The translations under genes were made by a program, and so were the position numbers. Positions 29,001 through 34,693 of a stretch of DNA of 64,000 nt are shown one piece after another. Source of the DNA: Pseudomonas orientalis (lineage in GTDB: Bacteria; Pseudomonadota; Gammaproteobacteria; Pseudomonadales; Pseudomonadaceae); assembly GCF_002934065.1 (NCBI RefSeq), contig NZ_CP018049.1, positions 122,501 to 186,500 of the forward strand. Reading direction: 5' to 3'. Below the pieces are notes generated by a model. That model was not told the DNA's origin and did no database searches. It saw only the letters and a program-made list of their open reading frames with translations. Position 1 is the stretch's first letter; the number at the start of each line of letters is the position of its first letter.

Positions 29001-30800
29001 GGGGTTGGTCAATGTCGCGGTGTAAGTGATCTGACCGCCTTCGGTCACGGTCGAACCGGCCGTCAGCGTGACAGTGGTGGTATCGACCACATCAGTAATG
29101 GTAGTAACCGCAGGCGTAGTGCTCGGCACCAGGTTTTCAAAGTTGCCACCGGTTGCGCCGGTAATGGTGGTGCTGACGGTCGAACCGTTAACGTAAACGT
29201 CGTTGGCCGGCGTATCGACAACAACAGTACCCGTCGACTCACCCGCCTTGATGGTAATCACCGAGCCATTGCTCAAGGTGACGCTCACCGGGGTTTGTGC
29301 CGGGTTGGTCAGGGTCGCGGTGTAGGTGATCTGACCGCCTTCGGTCACGGTCGAACCGGCCGTCAGCGTGACAGTGGTGGTATCGACCACATCAGTAATG
29401 GTGGTGACCGCAGGCGTAGTGCTCGGCACCAGGTTTTCAAAGTTGCCGCCGGTTGCGCCGGTGATAGTGGTGCTGACGGTCGAGCCATTAACGTAGACAT
29501 CATTGGCCGGCGTATCGACAACAACAGTACCTGTGGACTCACCCGCCTTGATGGTAATCACCGAGCCATTGCTCAAGGTGACGTTCACCGGGGTTTGTGC
29601 CGGGTTGGTCAATGTCGCGGTGTAGGTGATCTGACCACCTTCGGTCACGGTCGAACCGGCCGTCAGCGTGACAGTAGTGGTATCGACCACATCAGTAATA
29701 GTGGTGACCGCAGGCGTCGTGCTCGGCACCAGGTTTTCAAAGTTGCCGCCGGTTGCGCCGGTAATAGTGGTGCTGACGGTCGAGCCATTAACGTAGACGT
29801 CATTGGCCGGCGTATCGACAACAACAGTACCTGTGGACTCACCCGCCTTGATGGTAATCACCGAGCCATTGCTCAAGGTGACGCTCACCGGGGTTTGCGC
29901 CGGGTTGGTCAATGTCGCGGTGTAGGTGATCTGGCCACCTTCAGTCACGTTCGAACCAGCCGTCAAGGTCACGGTGGTGGTGTCGATGGTGTCGGTAATC
30001 TGCGTCACGGCCGGGTTAGGGTCGAGGGTCAGTACCAGGTTGTTGCCGCCGGTGGTGCCGGTGACGTTGACGCTGATCTGGCTGGCGTCGAGGTACGGGC
30101 TGTCATTAGGCGCCAGTGGCACGTTGACGGTGCCGGTCAGTTGGCCGGACGGGATGGTGATCACCGCGCCGTTGGACAGGGTGATGGTCAAGTCGCTGGT
30201 GCCGGCCTGGGTCACGGTGGCGGTATACGTCAGCACGCCCCCGGCTTCGGTGATGCTCGGGGTGGCGCTCAGGCTCAGGGTCGAAGGCTGCAGCGCCAGG
30301 TTGCCGTTGCCTGCAGAAGCTTGAGCACCATTAAAGGTATTCAGCGTTGCTGTGCCCTGGCCGATAGGGGCGGTGGGAAAGCCGATGGTCGGATCGACAC
30401 GCCCGGCGGTCGCGTCCAGCACCACGAAGCTGTGGCCGCCGCCCGCCGCGCCATTACCGGCAGCGGTGGCGCCGGCGGCAGTGGCTTCCAGTTCGGTGGT
30501 CGGGTCGGCGCCGGCGGCGATGGCCTGCTGCAGCTCGGCAACCGACGGCGCGGCCTGTTCGGTGGCGGCGGCCAGGTCGGCGGTGGAGTCCGGCATGTCG
30601 GCGCTCCACTGGGTGTCGCGGCCCAGGTCCAGCGTGCGTCCGTCAGCCAGCTCCAGGCTCACTGCGCCCGACAGGCCCGTATCAATCTGGTCGCCCGCAA
30701 ACAGGCGATCACCCTCAACCAGAACACGGCGTGCCCCTTCCGGAGAAATAACGAACACTTGACCAACAATGCTTTTGACGATGGCAACAACATTGCTCAT
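14094..30800 (-). CDS. lapA: LapA, giant repeat adhesin held at the outer membrane
   Basis: About 5,568 aa. Type I-secreted biofilm adhesin kept in the outer membrane by its N-terminal retention module and released by LapG. The chosen start (MSNVVAIVKSIVGQVF) has GGAGA 8 bases upstream. LapG-type cleavage motifs TAAG occur at 107-110 and again at 112-115. After a degenerate repeat come seven 100-aa repeats (about 270-970), sixteen 210-aa double repeats (about 975-4335), a Calx-beta-like unit, Ig/cadherin-like domains, a PA14-like domain (about 4790-4880), a von Willebrand A domain with DSSGS (5068-5072) and ITDG, RTX nonapeptides GGxGND (about 5335-5465) and a C-terminal secretion signal. It is divergent from its exporter lapEBC. 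Long plus-strand frames through it are artefacts of repeat composition. Confidence 0.97.
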   Translation of the reverse strand: MSNVVAIVKSIVGQVFVISPEGARRVLVEGDRLFAGDQIDTGLSGAVSLELADGRTLDLGRDTQWSADMPDSTADLAAATEQAAPSVAELQQAIAAGADPTTELEATAAGATAAGNGAAGGGHSFVVLDATAGRVDPTIGFPTAPIGQGTATLNTFNGAQASAGNGNLALQPSTLSLSATPSITEAGGVLTYTATVTQAGTSDLTITLSNGAVITIPSGQLTGTVNVPLAPNDSPYLDASQISVNVTGTTGGNNLVLTLDPNPAVTQITDTIDTTTVTLTAGSNVTEGGQITYTATLTNPAQTPVSVTLSNGSVITIKAGESTGTVVVDTPANDVYVNGSTVSTTITGATGGNFENLVPSTTPAVTTITDVVDTTTVTLTAGSTVTEGGQITYTATLTNPAQTPVNVTLSNGSVITIKAGESTGTVVVDTPANDVYVNGSTVSTTITGATGGNFENLVPSTTPAVTTITDVVDTTTVTLTAGSTVTEGGQITYTATLTNPAQTPVSVTLSNGSVITIKAGESTGTVVVDTPANDVYVNGSTVSTTITGATGGNFENLVPSTTPAVTTITDVVDTTTVTLTAGSTVTEGGQITYTATLTNPAQTPVSVTLSNGSVITIKAGESTGTVVVDTPANDVYVNGSTVSTTITGATGGNFENLVPSTTPAVTTITDVVDTTTVTLTAGSTVTEGGQITYTATLTNPAQTPVNVTLSNGSVITIKAGESTGTVVVDTPANDVYVNGSTVSTTITGATGGNFENLVPSTTPAVTTITDVVDTTTVTLTAGSTVTEGGQITYTATLTNPAQTPVSVTLSNGSVITIKAGESTGTVVVDTPANDVYVNGSTVSTTITGATGGNFENLVPSTTPAVTTITDSVDATAVTLTADTTVTEGGQITYTATLTNPAQTPVSVTLSNGSVITIKAGESTGTVVVDTPPNDVYVNGSTVSTTITGATGGNFESLVPSTTPALTTITDSVDTTTVTLTAPAAANEGGQITYTATLSNKAGTDVTLKLDNGSSITIKAGETVGTVTVPAPSDDVFIDKSTQTVQITETTGGNFEKLEVAGNGATTTINDTIDKVDVVLSATTTVGEGGNIVYTASLVDKNGVPVTNITNPLTVTLDNGQNITIGVNQSSGSVSVVAPDDVYKGDQTVTTAIQTVTGGEHFENLVPGTTPVNTTVTDTPGTDNTTTVTLTAPTQANEGGQITYTATLSNKAGTDVTLKLDNGSNITIKAGDTVGTVTVPAPSDDVFIDKSTQTVQITETTGGNFERLEVAGNGATTTINDTIDKVDVVLSATTTVGEGGNIVYTASLVDKNGAPVTNIANPLTVTLDNGQSITIGVNQSSANVSVVAPDDVYKGDQTVTTAIKTVTGGEHFENLVPGTTPVNTTVTDTPGTDNTTTVTLTAPAQANEGGQVTYTATLSNKAGSDVTLKLDNGSSITIKAGDTVGTVTVPAPSDDVFIDKSTQTVKITDATGGNFEKLEVAGNGATTTINDTIDKVDVVLTATTTVGEGGNIVYTASLVDKNGVPVTNITNPLTVTLDNGQSITIGVNQSSGSVSVVAPDDVYKGDQTVTTAIKTVTGGEHFENLVPGTTPVNTTVTDTPGTDNTTTVTLTAPNAVNEGGQITYTATLSNKAGTDVTLKLDNGSNITIKAGETIGTVTVPAPSDDVFIDKSTQIVKITDASGGNFEKLEVAGNGATTTINDTIDKVDVVLTATTTVGEGGNIIYTASLVDKNGAPVTNITNPLTVTLDNGQNITIGVNQSSGSVSVVAPDDVYKGDQTVTTAIKTVTGGEHFENLVPGTTAVNTTVTDTPGTADTTTVTLTAPTAVNEGGQITYTATLSNKAGSDVTLKLDNGSSITIKAGDTVGTVTVPAPTDDVFIDKSTQTVKITDATGGNFEKLEVAGNGATTAINDTIDKVDVVLTATTTVGEGGNIVYTASLVDKNGAPVTNITNPLTVTLDNGQSITIGVNQSSASVSVIAPDDVYKGDQTVTTAIKTVTGGEHFENLVPGTTPVNTTVTDTPGTDNTTTVTLTAPAQANEGGQITYTATLSNKAGTDVTLKLDNGSSITIKAGDTVGTVTVPAPSDDVFIDKSTQTVQITETTGGNFEKLEIAGNGATTTINDTIDKVDVVLTATTTVGEGGNIVYTASLVDKNGAPVTNITNPLTVTLDNGQSITIGVNQSSASVSVVAPDDVYKGDQTVTTAIKGVTGGEHFENLVPGTDKVTTTVTDTPRTDDTTTVTLTAPSAVNEGGQITYTATLSYKAGSDVTLKLDNGSLITVKAGDTVGTVTVPAPSDDVFIDKSTQTVKITDATGGNFEKLEVAGSGATTTINDTIDKVDVVLSATTTVGEGGNIVYTASLVDKNGVPVTNITNPLTVTLDNGQSITIGVNQSSASVSVIAPDDVYKGDQTVTTAIKTVTGGEHFENLVPGTTAVNTTVTDTPGTADTTTVTLTAPSAVNEGGQITYTATLSNKAGTDVTLKLDNGSNIIIKAGETVGTVTVPAPSDDVFIDKSTQTVKITDATGGNFEKLEVTGNGATTAINDTIDKVDVVLTATTTVGEGGNIVYTASLVDKNGAPVTNITNPLTVTLDNGQSITIGVNQSSASVSVVAPDDVYKGDQTVTTAIKGVTGGEHFENLVPGTDKATTTVTDTPGTDNTTTVTLTAPNAVNEGGQITYTATLSNKAGTDVTLKLDNGSNITIKAGDTVGTVTVPAPTDDVFIDKSTQTVKITDATGGNFEKLEVAGNGATTAINDTIDKVDVVLTATTTVGEGGNIVYTASLVDKNGAPVTNITNPLTVTLDNGKTITIGVNQSSGTVTTVAPNDVYKGDQTVTTAIKTVTGGEHFENLVPGTTAVNTTVTDTPGTADTTTVTLTAPTAVNEGGQITYTATLSNKAGSDVTLKLDNGSSIIIKAGDTVGTVTVPAPSDDVFIDKSTQTVKITDATGGNFEKLEVAGNGATTAINDTIDKVDVVLTATTTVGEGGNIVYTASLVDKNGALVTNITNPLTVTLDNGQSITIGVNQSSGSVSVVAPDDVYEGDQTVTTAIKTVTGGEHFENLVPSTTAVNTTVTDTPSTADTTTVTLTAPTAVNEGGQITYTATLSNKAGSDVTLKLDNGSSITIKAGDTVGAITVPAPSDDVFIDKSTQIVKITDASGGNFEKLEVAGNGATTTINDTIDKVDVVLTATTTIGEGGNIVYTASLVDKNGAPVTNITNPLTVTLDNGQSITIGVNQSSGSVSVVAPDDVYKGDQTVITAIKTVTGGEHFENLVPGTTPVNTTVTDTPGTDNTTTVTLSAPSAVNEGGQITYTATLSNKAGSDVTLKLDNGSSIIIKAGDTVGTVTVPAPTDDVFIDKSTQTVKITDATGGNFEKLEVAGNGATTAINDTIDKVDVVLTATTTVGEGGNIVYTASLVDKNGAPVTNITNPLTVTLDNGQTITIGVNQSNGSVSVVAPDDVYKGDQIVTTAIKGVTGGEHFENLVPGTDKVTTTVTDTPGTDNTTTVTLTAPNAVNEGGQITYTATLSNKAGTDVTLKLDNGSNITIKAGDTVGTVTVPAPTDDVFIDKSTQTVKITDATGGNFEKLEVAGNGATTAINDTIDKVDVVLTATTTVGEGGNIVYTASLVDKNGAPVTNITNPLTVTLDNGKTITIGVNQSSGTVTTVAPNDVYKGDQTVTTAIKTVTGGEHFENLVPGTTAVNTTVTDTPGTADTTTVTLTAPSAVNEGGQITYTATLSNKAGTDVTLKLDNGSNIIIKAGETVGTVTVPAPSDDVFIDKSTQIVKITDASGGNFEKLVVAQNSATTAINDTIDKVDVVLSATTTVGEGGNIVYTASLVDKNGALVTNITNPLTVTLDNGKTITIGVNQSSGSVSVVAPDDVYKGDQTVITAIKTVTGGEHFENLVPGTDKVTTTVTDTPGTDNTTTVTLTAPSAVNEGGQITYTATLSNKAGTDVTLKLDNGSSITIKAGETVGTVTVPAPSDDVFIDKSTQIVKITDASGGNFEKLEVAGNGATTAINDTIDKVDVVLTATTTIGEGGNIVYTASLVDKNGAPVTNITNPLTITLDNGKTITIGLNQSSGTVTAVAPNDVYKGDQTVTTAIKTVTGGEHFENLVPSTTAVSTTVTDTPGSTDLTSVTLSAPSAVNEGGQITYTATLSNKAGSDMVVQLDNGSSITIKQGSTVGTVTVAAPSDDVFIDKSTQTVKITGTTGGNFEGVTVTPGGATTTINDTIDDVTVVLKATGSVSEGGQIVYTASLVDKNGAAVTNLGSDLVVKLDNGSTITIGNGKSSNFTTATAPNDAYVGANDVTTKISGVVSGGDKYEHLMVDGSTVVTKVTDVVTNTTLSLSGDASVTEGGTAHYTLNLSNPAQTDLTVTLKYSGTATDGSDFNGVYTVKIPAGASSVPFDIRTLDDKITEPTEKIVITIDKTTGGNFENLVIDKGTVSTDILDNDAPPVIDLDANNSSGASGNDYKTTFTEGTAGQGVSIADTDIRITDPDSTMLTGATVTLTNAQAGDSLNLGNGVNGISVSTNNQTGVITLTLSGSATLADYMQRIQNITFTNNSHDPSTTPRTITVTVTDGGNYSNVATTTVNVLAVNDAPVATGGAVTGTEDTALALTWANFGVTDVDSPQASLGVKITDLPVAGKLQYLAADGTTWTNVTSGQTFTKAQVDGGQLRFMPNANESGADGYGGTGIGNKQSDYAQFKFQPTDGKDLGSSATVKVDITPVADAPTLSVADNNVTSTGLIKQSWSSISGLGTNGNGAAPDVLKKAIDGAGTPNSSAVITNVESTENVNAGSGAKISGLMYMEAGKNYTFSGVADDSLLINVGGKDVASGLWGTNSGKFSGTFTPTVSGYYSLEIYQANQAGPGSFDVNLSINGGTVQNLSTGTVPLYTGITDLTNAGVTVSDLHGSHGDGYYVGYKLNEGLENGSVKLSKITTALTDTDGSETLAVKIGGIPAGSVLTDAAGHTFTATKTVGEVNVNGWDLGSLTIKPPTYYSGQFNLTVTSTSTESIGGSASTTAQLPVTVYPAIYSSVTGTSGSDSIIGTDGNDIVVADIGGLNVVQGKNYNIAFMVDSSGSMSTASINAAKSSLTTVFNSLKDSLGANTSGTVNIFLADFDSQVNKSIAINLNAPNALTQLKAVLDSMVSEGGTNYEDVFKTTANFFQSDLATKNTGATNLTYFITDGQPTFYQSGEQTNPTLYGNVKFDDVVTTANYTPGTAVGKYLDNTHYLSIDASGAAQLQTSNGFWWTAYNLGTVRAQGDGTFELSNLDGRGNSTDTATLANSKSAFALLGGLSHVEAIGINSDISLSDLKPYDSDGKPQANIDPKDLANAILGHTEATLPGADTVSGGDGNDILFGDLVSFSDVTGEGYNALQAFVAQKTGMAVSSVTTSNVHQYVTEHYADFDVSGAKDGNDTLIGGGGDDILFGQGGNDVLDGGKGNDILLGGTGNDTLMGGLGNDILVGGSGADTFMWKAGDFGNDVIKDFTASEGDRIDLRDLLKGETDSTIDNYLKITTVEGVSTLQVSSEGKLNTAGGVANADVTIKLEGNDWSHTSINSLISGADPTIKIDHTV
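14407..14800 (-). other. RTX calcium-binding repeats of LapA
   Basis: Codes for a run of GGxGNDxLxGG nonapeptides (GNDTLIGGGGDDILFGQGG, then GNDVLDGG, GNDILLGG, GNDTLMGG, GNDILVGG) plus one separate motif (GGDGNDILFGD). Such repeats fold on calcium outside the cell and precede the type I secretion signal. Confidence 0.9.
15230..15640 (-). other. von Willebrand factor A domain of LapA
   Basis: Codes for NIAFMVDSSGSMS, with MIDAS residues DxSxS at 15585-15599, the threonine in EGGTNYEDV and the aspartate in YFITDGQP. All elements of a metal-ion-dependent adhesion site are present, so this domain probably binds a surface or ligand. Confidence 0.88.
16170..16440 (-). other. PA14-like domain of LapA
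   Basis: Codes for MYMEAGKNYTFSGVADDSLLINVGG followed by SGYYSLEIYQANQAGPGSFDVNLSING, the pattern of PA14/GLEYA-type beta-barrels often found in carbohydrate-binding adhesins. Call made by eye from motif order. Confidence 0.65.
17800..27880 (-). repeat. Sixteen 630-bp tandem repeats in lapA
   Basis: A landmark segment coding for NEGGQITYTATLSNKAG recurs at 27841, 27211, 26581 and so on down to 18391, always exactly 630 bp apart (210 aa). Each unit holds two related beta-sandwich halves, one with NEGGQ and one with GEGGN. The sixteenth (C-terminal) unit is the most diverged. No indel breaks the register. Confidence 0.95.
27890..29990 (-). repeat. Seven 300-bp tandem repeats in lapA
   Basis: Landmark TEGGQITYTATLTNPAQTP recurs at 29941, 29641, 29341, 29041, 28741, 28441 and 28141, exactly 300 bp (100 aa) apart. 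Units are nearly identical, and blocks 900 bp apart are identical over more than 340 bases. Confidence 0.95.
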
Positions 30801-31137
30801 TAAATATTTCTCCGGCGATCCGTTTCTGATGATTCCATGTGGCCGCTCAAGAGGGAGGGCCAAACTGGAGGGGGCGTAGTCTGAACACTTACTGACGTCA
30901 AATTATTGGCTAGAATTTTTAGCTATCTAGTTTATGCCAAACTATTGACCTTATGGTCGCCATCCTAAACAATCGCCCCCGTAATGTCACATTGATATTT
31001 ATGCGGCGAACCGTCCTACATGTGTGAAGCAGTTCCGCTTTTTGAACTTTCCGACGTACGGTCATTACGCTAGCCATTATCCGACGCGGCGGCGCCAATC
31101 GCTGTGATTTGAGACAAGAAGTCCTGGGGAATTTTTA
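30801..31137. promoter_or_regulatory. Divergent promoter region lapA / lapEBC with FleQ-like dyads
   Basis: A 337-bp AT-rich gap between the divergent adhesin and exporter genes. It contains GTCAAATTATTGGC (30897-30910), close to the FleQ-box pattern GTCAnTAAATTGAC, and a second dyad GACC-TTAT-GGTC (30947-30958). FleQ controls lapA in P. putida and P. fluorescens. No gene is seen in the gap. Binding is inferred. Confidence 0.45.
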
Positions 31138-32496
31138 ATGCGTCTGCACCTGTTCAAGGCAATACCGTTCGTTCTCGCCGCCAGCTTTGTACAAGCCCAG
31201 ACGCTGCCTCAAGCCATGCAGCAGGCACTGGATGTGCACCCTGAAATTCAGGCCGGTGTAAACAGCCGCATCGCCGCCGATTACCAATTGCGCGCCGCAC
31301 AGGGTGGTTATCTTCCGCGTGTCGATTTGAACGCCGGCTACGGCCGTGCAGGCACCGACAACGCGTCCACCCGCGCCACCAATGGCACGGGCGGCAACCA
31401 CTGGGAAACCCTCAATCGCGGTGAATCCAGCCTGCGCCTGCAGCAAATGATCTTTGATGGGTTCGCCACTTCCAGCGAAGTCGGGCGTCAACAGGCCAAC
31501 GTCAACTCCCGTGCCTATTCGTTGCTCGGTACGTCCGAGCGCACCGCGCTGACCGTTGCCCAGGTCTACCTGGAAGTGCTGACCCGCCGCGAGTTCGTGC
31601 GCCTGGCCGAAGAAAACCTGCGCAACCACGAACGCATTTACGATCAGATCAAGTTGCGCACCCAGCGCGGCGTCGGTAACGGCGCCGACCAGGACCAGGC
31701 CGAAGCGCGTCTGGCCCAGGCCCGCAACAACCTGATCACCGAGCAGACCAACCTGGCGGATGCGCAAACCAACTACCTCAGTGCCGTTGGCGAGATGCCC
31801 GACCAGCTCGAGCGCCCGGCGCCGTTCATGGCCATGCTCCCGGCCGACCTGAATGAAGCGCGGCGCCAGATGCTCGACAACAGCCCGGTGCTGCGCTCGG
31901 CCGAGTCGGACATCTCCGCCGCCGAGAAGCAATACGCGGCCGCCAAATCCAGCTTCTATCCACGCTTTGACGCTGAGCTGGGCACCAACGCCGACAACAA
32001 CGTCTCCGGTGACGCCAACCACAGCAACGGCTGGGAAGCCATGGTGCGCATGCGCTTCAACCTGTTTGCCGGCGGCAGCAACAAGGCCGACCTGCAGTCG
32101 AAGTCATACCAGGCCAACCAGGCCCTGGACATCCGCAATAACGCCTTGCGCCAGCTCAATGAAGAACTGGGCCTGGCCTGGAACGCCTTGAACAACGCCA
32201 ACGCGCAACTGCCGGTGGCCCAGCAGTACGTGGACCACAGCACCCGCGTGCGCACGTCCTACCAGCAACAGTTCAGCCTGGGCCAACGTACCCTGCTGGA
32301 CTTGCTCGACAGCGAGAACGAATTGTTCACCGCTTCGCGTCGCCTGGAAGAGATCAAGAATATTCAGTTATTTACTCAGTACCGAATCAAGGCGACCATG
32401 GGCGAATTGCTCAAAAGCCAAGGCGTCGTCGCTCCAATGGCCTCCGTCGTGCAAAACGATGTGAAGCCCAAAGTTCAACTGCCTGGAATGAACTGA
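31138..32496 (+). CDS. lapE: LapE, TolC-like outer-membrane channel for LapA
   Basis: A 452-aa outer-membrane efflux protein with a signal peptide (about 1-21, cut near VQAQ), followed by two OEP repeats typical of TolC-type trimers: long helices rich in Q, N and A (SLLGTSERTALTVAQVYLEVLTRREFVRLAEENL and QLSFSLGQRTLLDLLDSENELFTASRRL-like segments). GGGGA lies 7 bases before the ATG. It starts the lapE-lapB-lapC exporter operon; lapB follows after 40 bases. In LapA systems the adhesin's N-terminal module stays lodged in this channel. The gene name follows from position and family. Confidence 0.93.
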   Translation: MRLHLFKAIPFVLAASFVQAQTLPQAMQQALDVHPEIQAGVNSRIAADYQLRAAQGGYLPRVDLNAGYGRAGTDNASTRATNGTGGNHWETLNRGESSLRLQQMIFDGFATSSEVGRQQANVNSRAYSLLGTSERTALTVAQVYLEVLTRREFVRLAEENLRNHERIYDQIKLRTQRGVGNGADQDQAEARLAQARNNLITEQTNLADAQTNYLSAVGEMPDQLERPAPFMAMLPADLNEARRQMLDNSPVLRSAESDISAAEKQYAAAKSSFYPRFDAELGTNADNNVSGDANHSNGWEAMVRMRFNLFAGGSNKADLQSKSYQANQALDIRNNALRQLNEELGLAWNALNNANAQLPVAQQYVDHSTRVRTSYQQQFSLGQRTLLDLLDSENELFTASRRLEEIKNIQLFTQYRIKATMGELLKSQGVVAPMASVVQNDVKPKVQLPGMN

Positions 32497-32536
32497 GTCA
32501 CCCCATAGCCCCATCTGTTAGTCGAGAGTGCACCGC

Positions 32537-34693
32537 GTGGAATCCGAAGTCAGTCGAGTTCATCTCAGTCATGATCCACGCACGCTGCACGACGACCCGT
32601 TACTCGACGGGTTGTTGGCACTCTGCGCCCTGCATCAGAAACCGGCCAGCGCGGCCATGCTCACCACCGGCCTGCCGCTGCCTTCGCAGCGCCTGAGTGC
32701 CGAGTTGCTGTCGCGTGCCGCCGCGCGGGCCGGCCTGCAGGGGCGGCTGCTGCAACGCAGGCTCGAACAGATCCCGGCCATCGCGTTACCGGCGCTGCTG
32801 CTGCTCAAGGACGGGCGCAGTACCGTGCTGCTCGGCTGGGAAGGCGATGATCAGGCACGGGTGCTGCTCAGCGAAAGCGATGGCGGTGAAGTGCTGATCA
32901 AGCGCGAGCTGCTGGTCGACGACTACACCGGCAAAGTCTTCTTTGCCCAGCCGCAGCACAAATTCGACGTTAACCACGGCACGCTGATCCCCCGGGCGCG
33001 CTCCTGGTTTCGTGACACGCTCAAGCGTTCGCGCTGGCTGTATACCGATGCCATCGCCGCCAGCTTCCTGATCAACATCATCGCCATGGCCGCGCCGTTG
33101 TTCGTGATGAACGTGTACGACCGCGTGGTGCCGAACCAGGCCACCTCTACGCTGTGGGTGCTGGCCGTGGGCATCTGCGGCGCGTATCTGTTCGATTTGG
33201 TGCTCAAGAGCCTGCGCAGTCTGTGCCTGGACCTGGCCGGTAAAAAAACCGACCTGATCATCTCCGCCACCCTGTTCGAGCGCATCGTCGGCATGTCGAT
33301 GAAGTACCGCCCGGCGCGCGTCGGCAGCTTTGCGCAGAACATCCATGAGTTCCAGAGCCTGCGCGACTTCCTCGCCTCCCTGACCCTCACCAGCCTGATC
33401 GACCTGCCGTTCACGCTGCTGATCTTCCTGGTGATCGCCCTGCTCGGTGGCCATTTGGTGTGGATTCCGGTGCTGGCGTTCCCGATTGCCCTGGGCATCG
33501 GCTACGCCCTGCAAAAACCGTTGGTCGCGACCATGGAACGCACCATGGCCCTGGCCGCCGAACGCCAGTCGAGCCTGATCGAAACCCTCGCCGGGCTGGA
33601 TGCGGTCAAGGTCAACAATGCCGAGAGCGAACGCCAGTACGGCTGGGAACAGACCATCGGCACTTTGAGCCGGCTCGAGCTGCGGGTGAAATTGCTGTCC
33701 GGCCTGTCGATGAACATGACCCTGCTGATCCAGCAACTGGCCGGCGTGATCATGATCGTGTTCGGCGTGTACCAGATCATCGACGGCAACCTCAGCATGG
33801 GCGGCCTGATTGCCTGCTACATGCTCAGCGGCCGCGCCTTGAGCCCGCTGGCCTCGCTGTCGGGCCTGCTCACGCGTTACCAGCAGGCCAAGGTCACCAT
33901 GACCTCGGTGGACCAGATGATGGAGCTGCCCCAGGAGCGCAATTTCGAAGAGCGCCCCATGAGCCGTCGCACCCTGCAAGGCGCCATCGAGTGCCGGGGC
34001 CTGAATTTCACCTACCCGAACCAACAGAATCCGGCGCTGAAAAACATCAACCTGGTAATCAAGCCAGGGGAAAAGATCGGCATCATCGGTCGCAGCGGCT
34101 CGGGCAAAAGCTCCCTGGCCAAATTGATCGTCGGCCTGTATCAACCCGACTCCGGCGCGTTGCTGGTGGACGGTGTGGACGTGCGCCAGATCGACGTCAG
34201 CGAACTGCGCCACAACATTGGCTACGTCGCCCAGGACATCCAACTGCTGGCCGGCACCCTGCGTGACAACCTGGTCAGCGGTGCACGCTACGTCGAGGAC
34301 GAGATGGTGCTGCAAGCCGCCGAGCTAGCCGGTGTGCACGAATTTGCCCGCCTGCACCCGCAAGGCTATGAACTGCAGGTCGGTGAGCGTGGGCAGAACC
34401 TGTCCGGCGGCCAGCGCCAGAACGTCGCTCTGGCCCGTGCATTGCTGCTGAACCCGCCCATCCTGCTGCTGGACGAACCCACCAGCGCCATGGACAACAC
34501 CGGTGAAGAACGCTTGAAACAACGCCTGCATGCCGTGGTGCAAAACAAGACCGTCGTCCTGGTGACGCACCGTGCCTCGCTGCTGTCCCTGGTGGACCGC
34601 CTGTTGGTGGTTGACCGTGGGCAGATCCTCGCGGACGGCCCGAAAGCCGTGGTCATGGAAGCGTTGAAGAAGGGGCAGATCAGTGTCGCTTAA
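32537..34693 (+). CDS. lapB: LapB, ABC exporter of the LapA type I secretion system
   Basis: Inner-membrane ATP-binding exporter of 718 aa. The N-terminal C39-like domain has DGLLALC where an active peptidase would have its catalytic DCG, so it binds but does not cut substrate. A six-helix transmembrane domain is followed by the nucleotide-binding domain with Walker A GRSGSGKS (518-525), signature LSGGQ (622-626) and Walker B ILLLDEP. Two GTG codons could start it (32528, 32537); I choose the second because LapB proteins begin MESEVSRV. Its last codons overlap the lapC start by 11 bases. Confidence 0.95.
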   Translation: MESEVSRVHLSHDPRTLHDDPLLDGLLALCALHQKPASAAMLTTGLPLPSQRLSAELLSRAAARAGLQGRLLQRRLEQIPAIALPALLLLKDGRSTVLLGWEGDDQARVLLSESDGGEVLIKRELLVDDYTGKVFFAQPQHKFDVNHGTLIPRARSWFRDTLKRSRWLYTDAIAASFLINIIAMAAPLFVMNVYDRVVPNQATSTLWVLAVGICGAYLFDLVLKSLRSLCLDLAGKKTDLIISATLFERIVGMSMKYRPARVGSFAQNIHEFQSLRDFLASLTLTSLIDLPFTLLIFLVIALLGGHLVWIPVLAFPIALGIGYALQKPLVATMERTMALAAERQSSLIETLAGLDAVKVNNAESERQYGWEQTIGTLSRLELRVKLLSGLSMNMTLLIQQLAGVIMIVFGVYQIIDGNLSMGGLIACYMLSGRALSPLASLSGLLTRYQQAKVTMTSVDQMMELPQERNFEERPMSRRTLQGAIECRGLNFTYPNQQNPALKNINLVIKPGEKIGIIGRSGSGKSSLAKLIVGLYQPDSGALLVDGVDVRQIDVSELRHNIGYVAQDIQLLAGTLRDNLVSGARYVEDEMVLQAAELAGVHEFARLHPQGYELQVGERGQNLSGGQRQNVALARALLLNPPILLLDEPTSAMDNTGEERLKQRLHAVVQNKTVVLVTHRASLLSLVDRLLVVDRGQILADGPKAVVMEALKKGQISVA

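Noticed and set aside
17800..29990. Regular direct repeats that might be taken for a CRISPR-like or satellite array
   Set aside because: Repeats are 300 and 630 bp, coding, in frame, and part of a single adhesin gene.
28095..30803. A 902-codon plus-strand frame opposite the lapA N-terminal part
   Set aside because: Same cause: the antisense of in-phase 300-bp repeats. The minus-strand frame has the retention module, cleavage motif and start signals.
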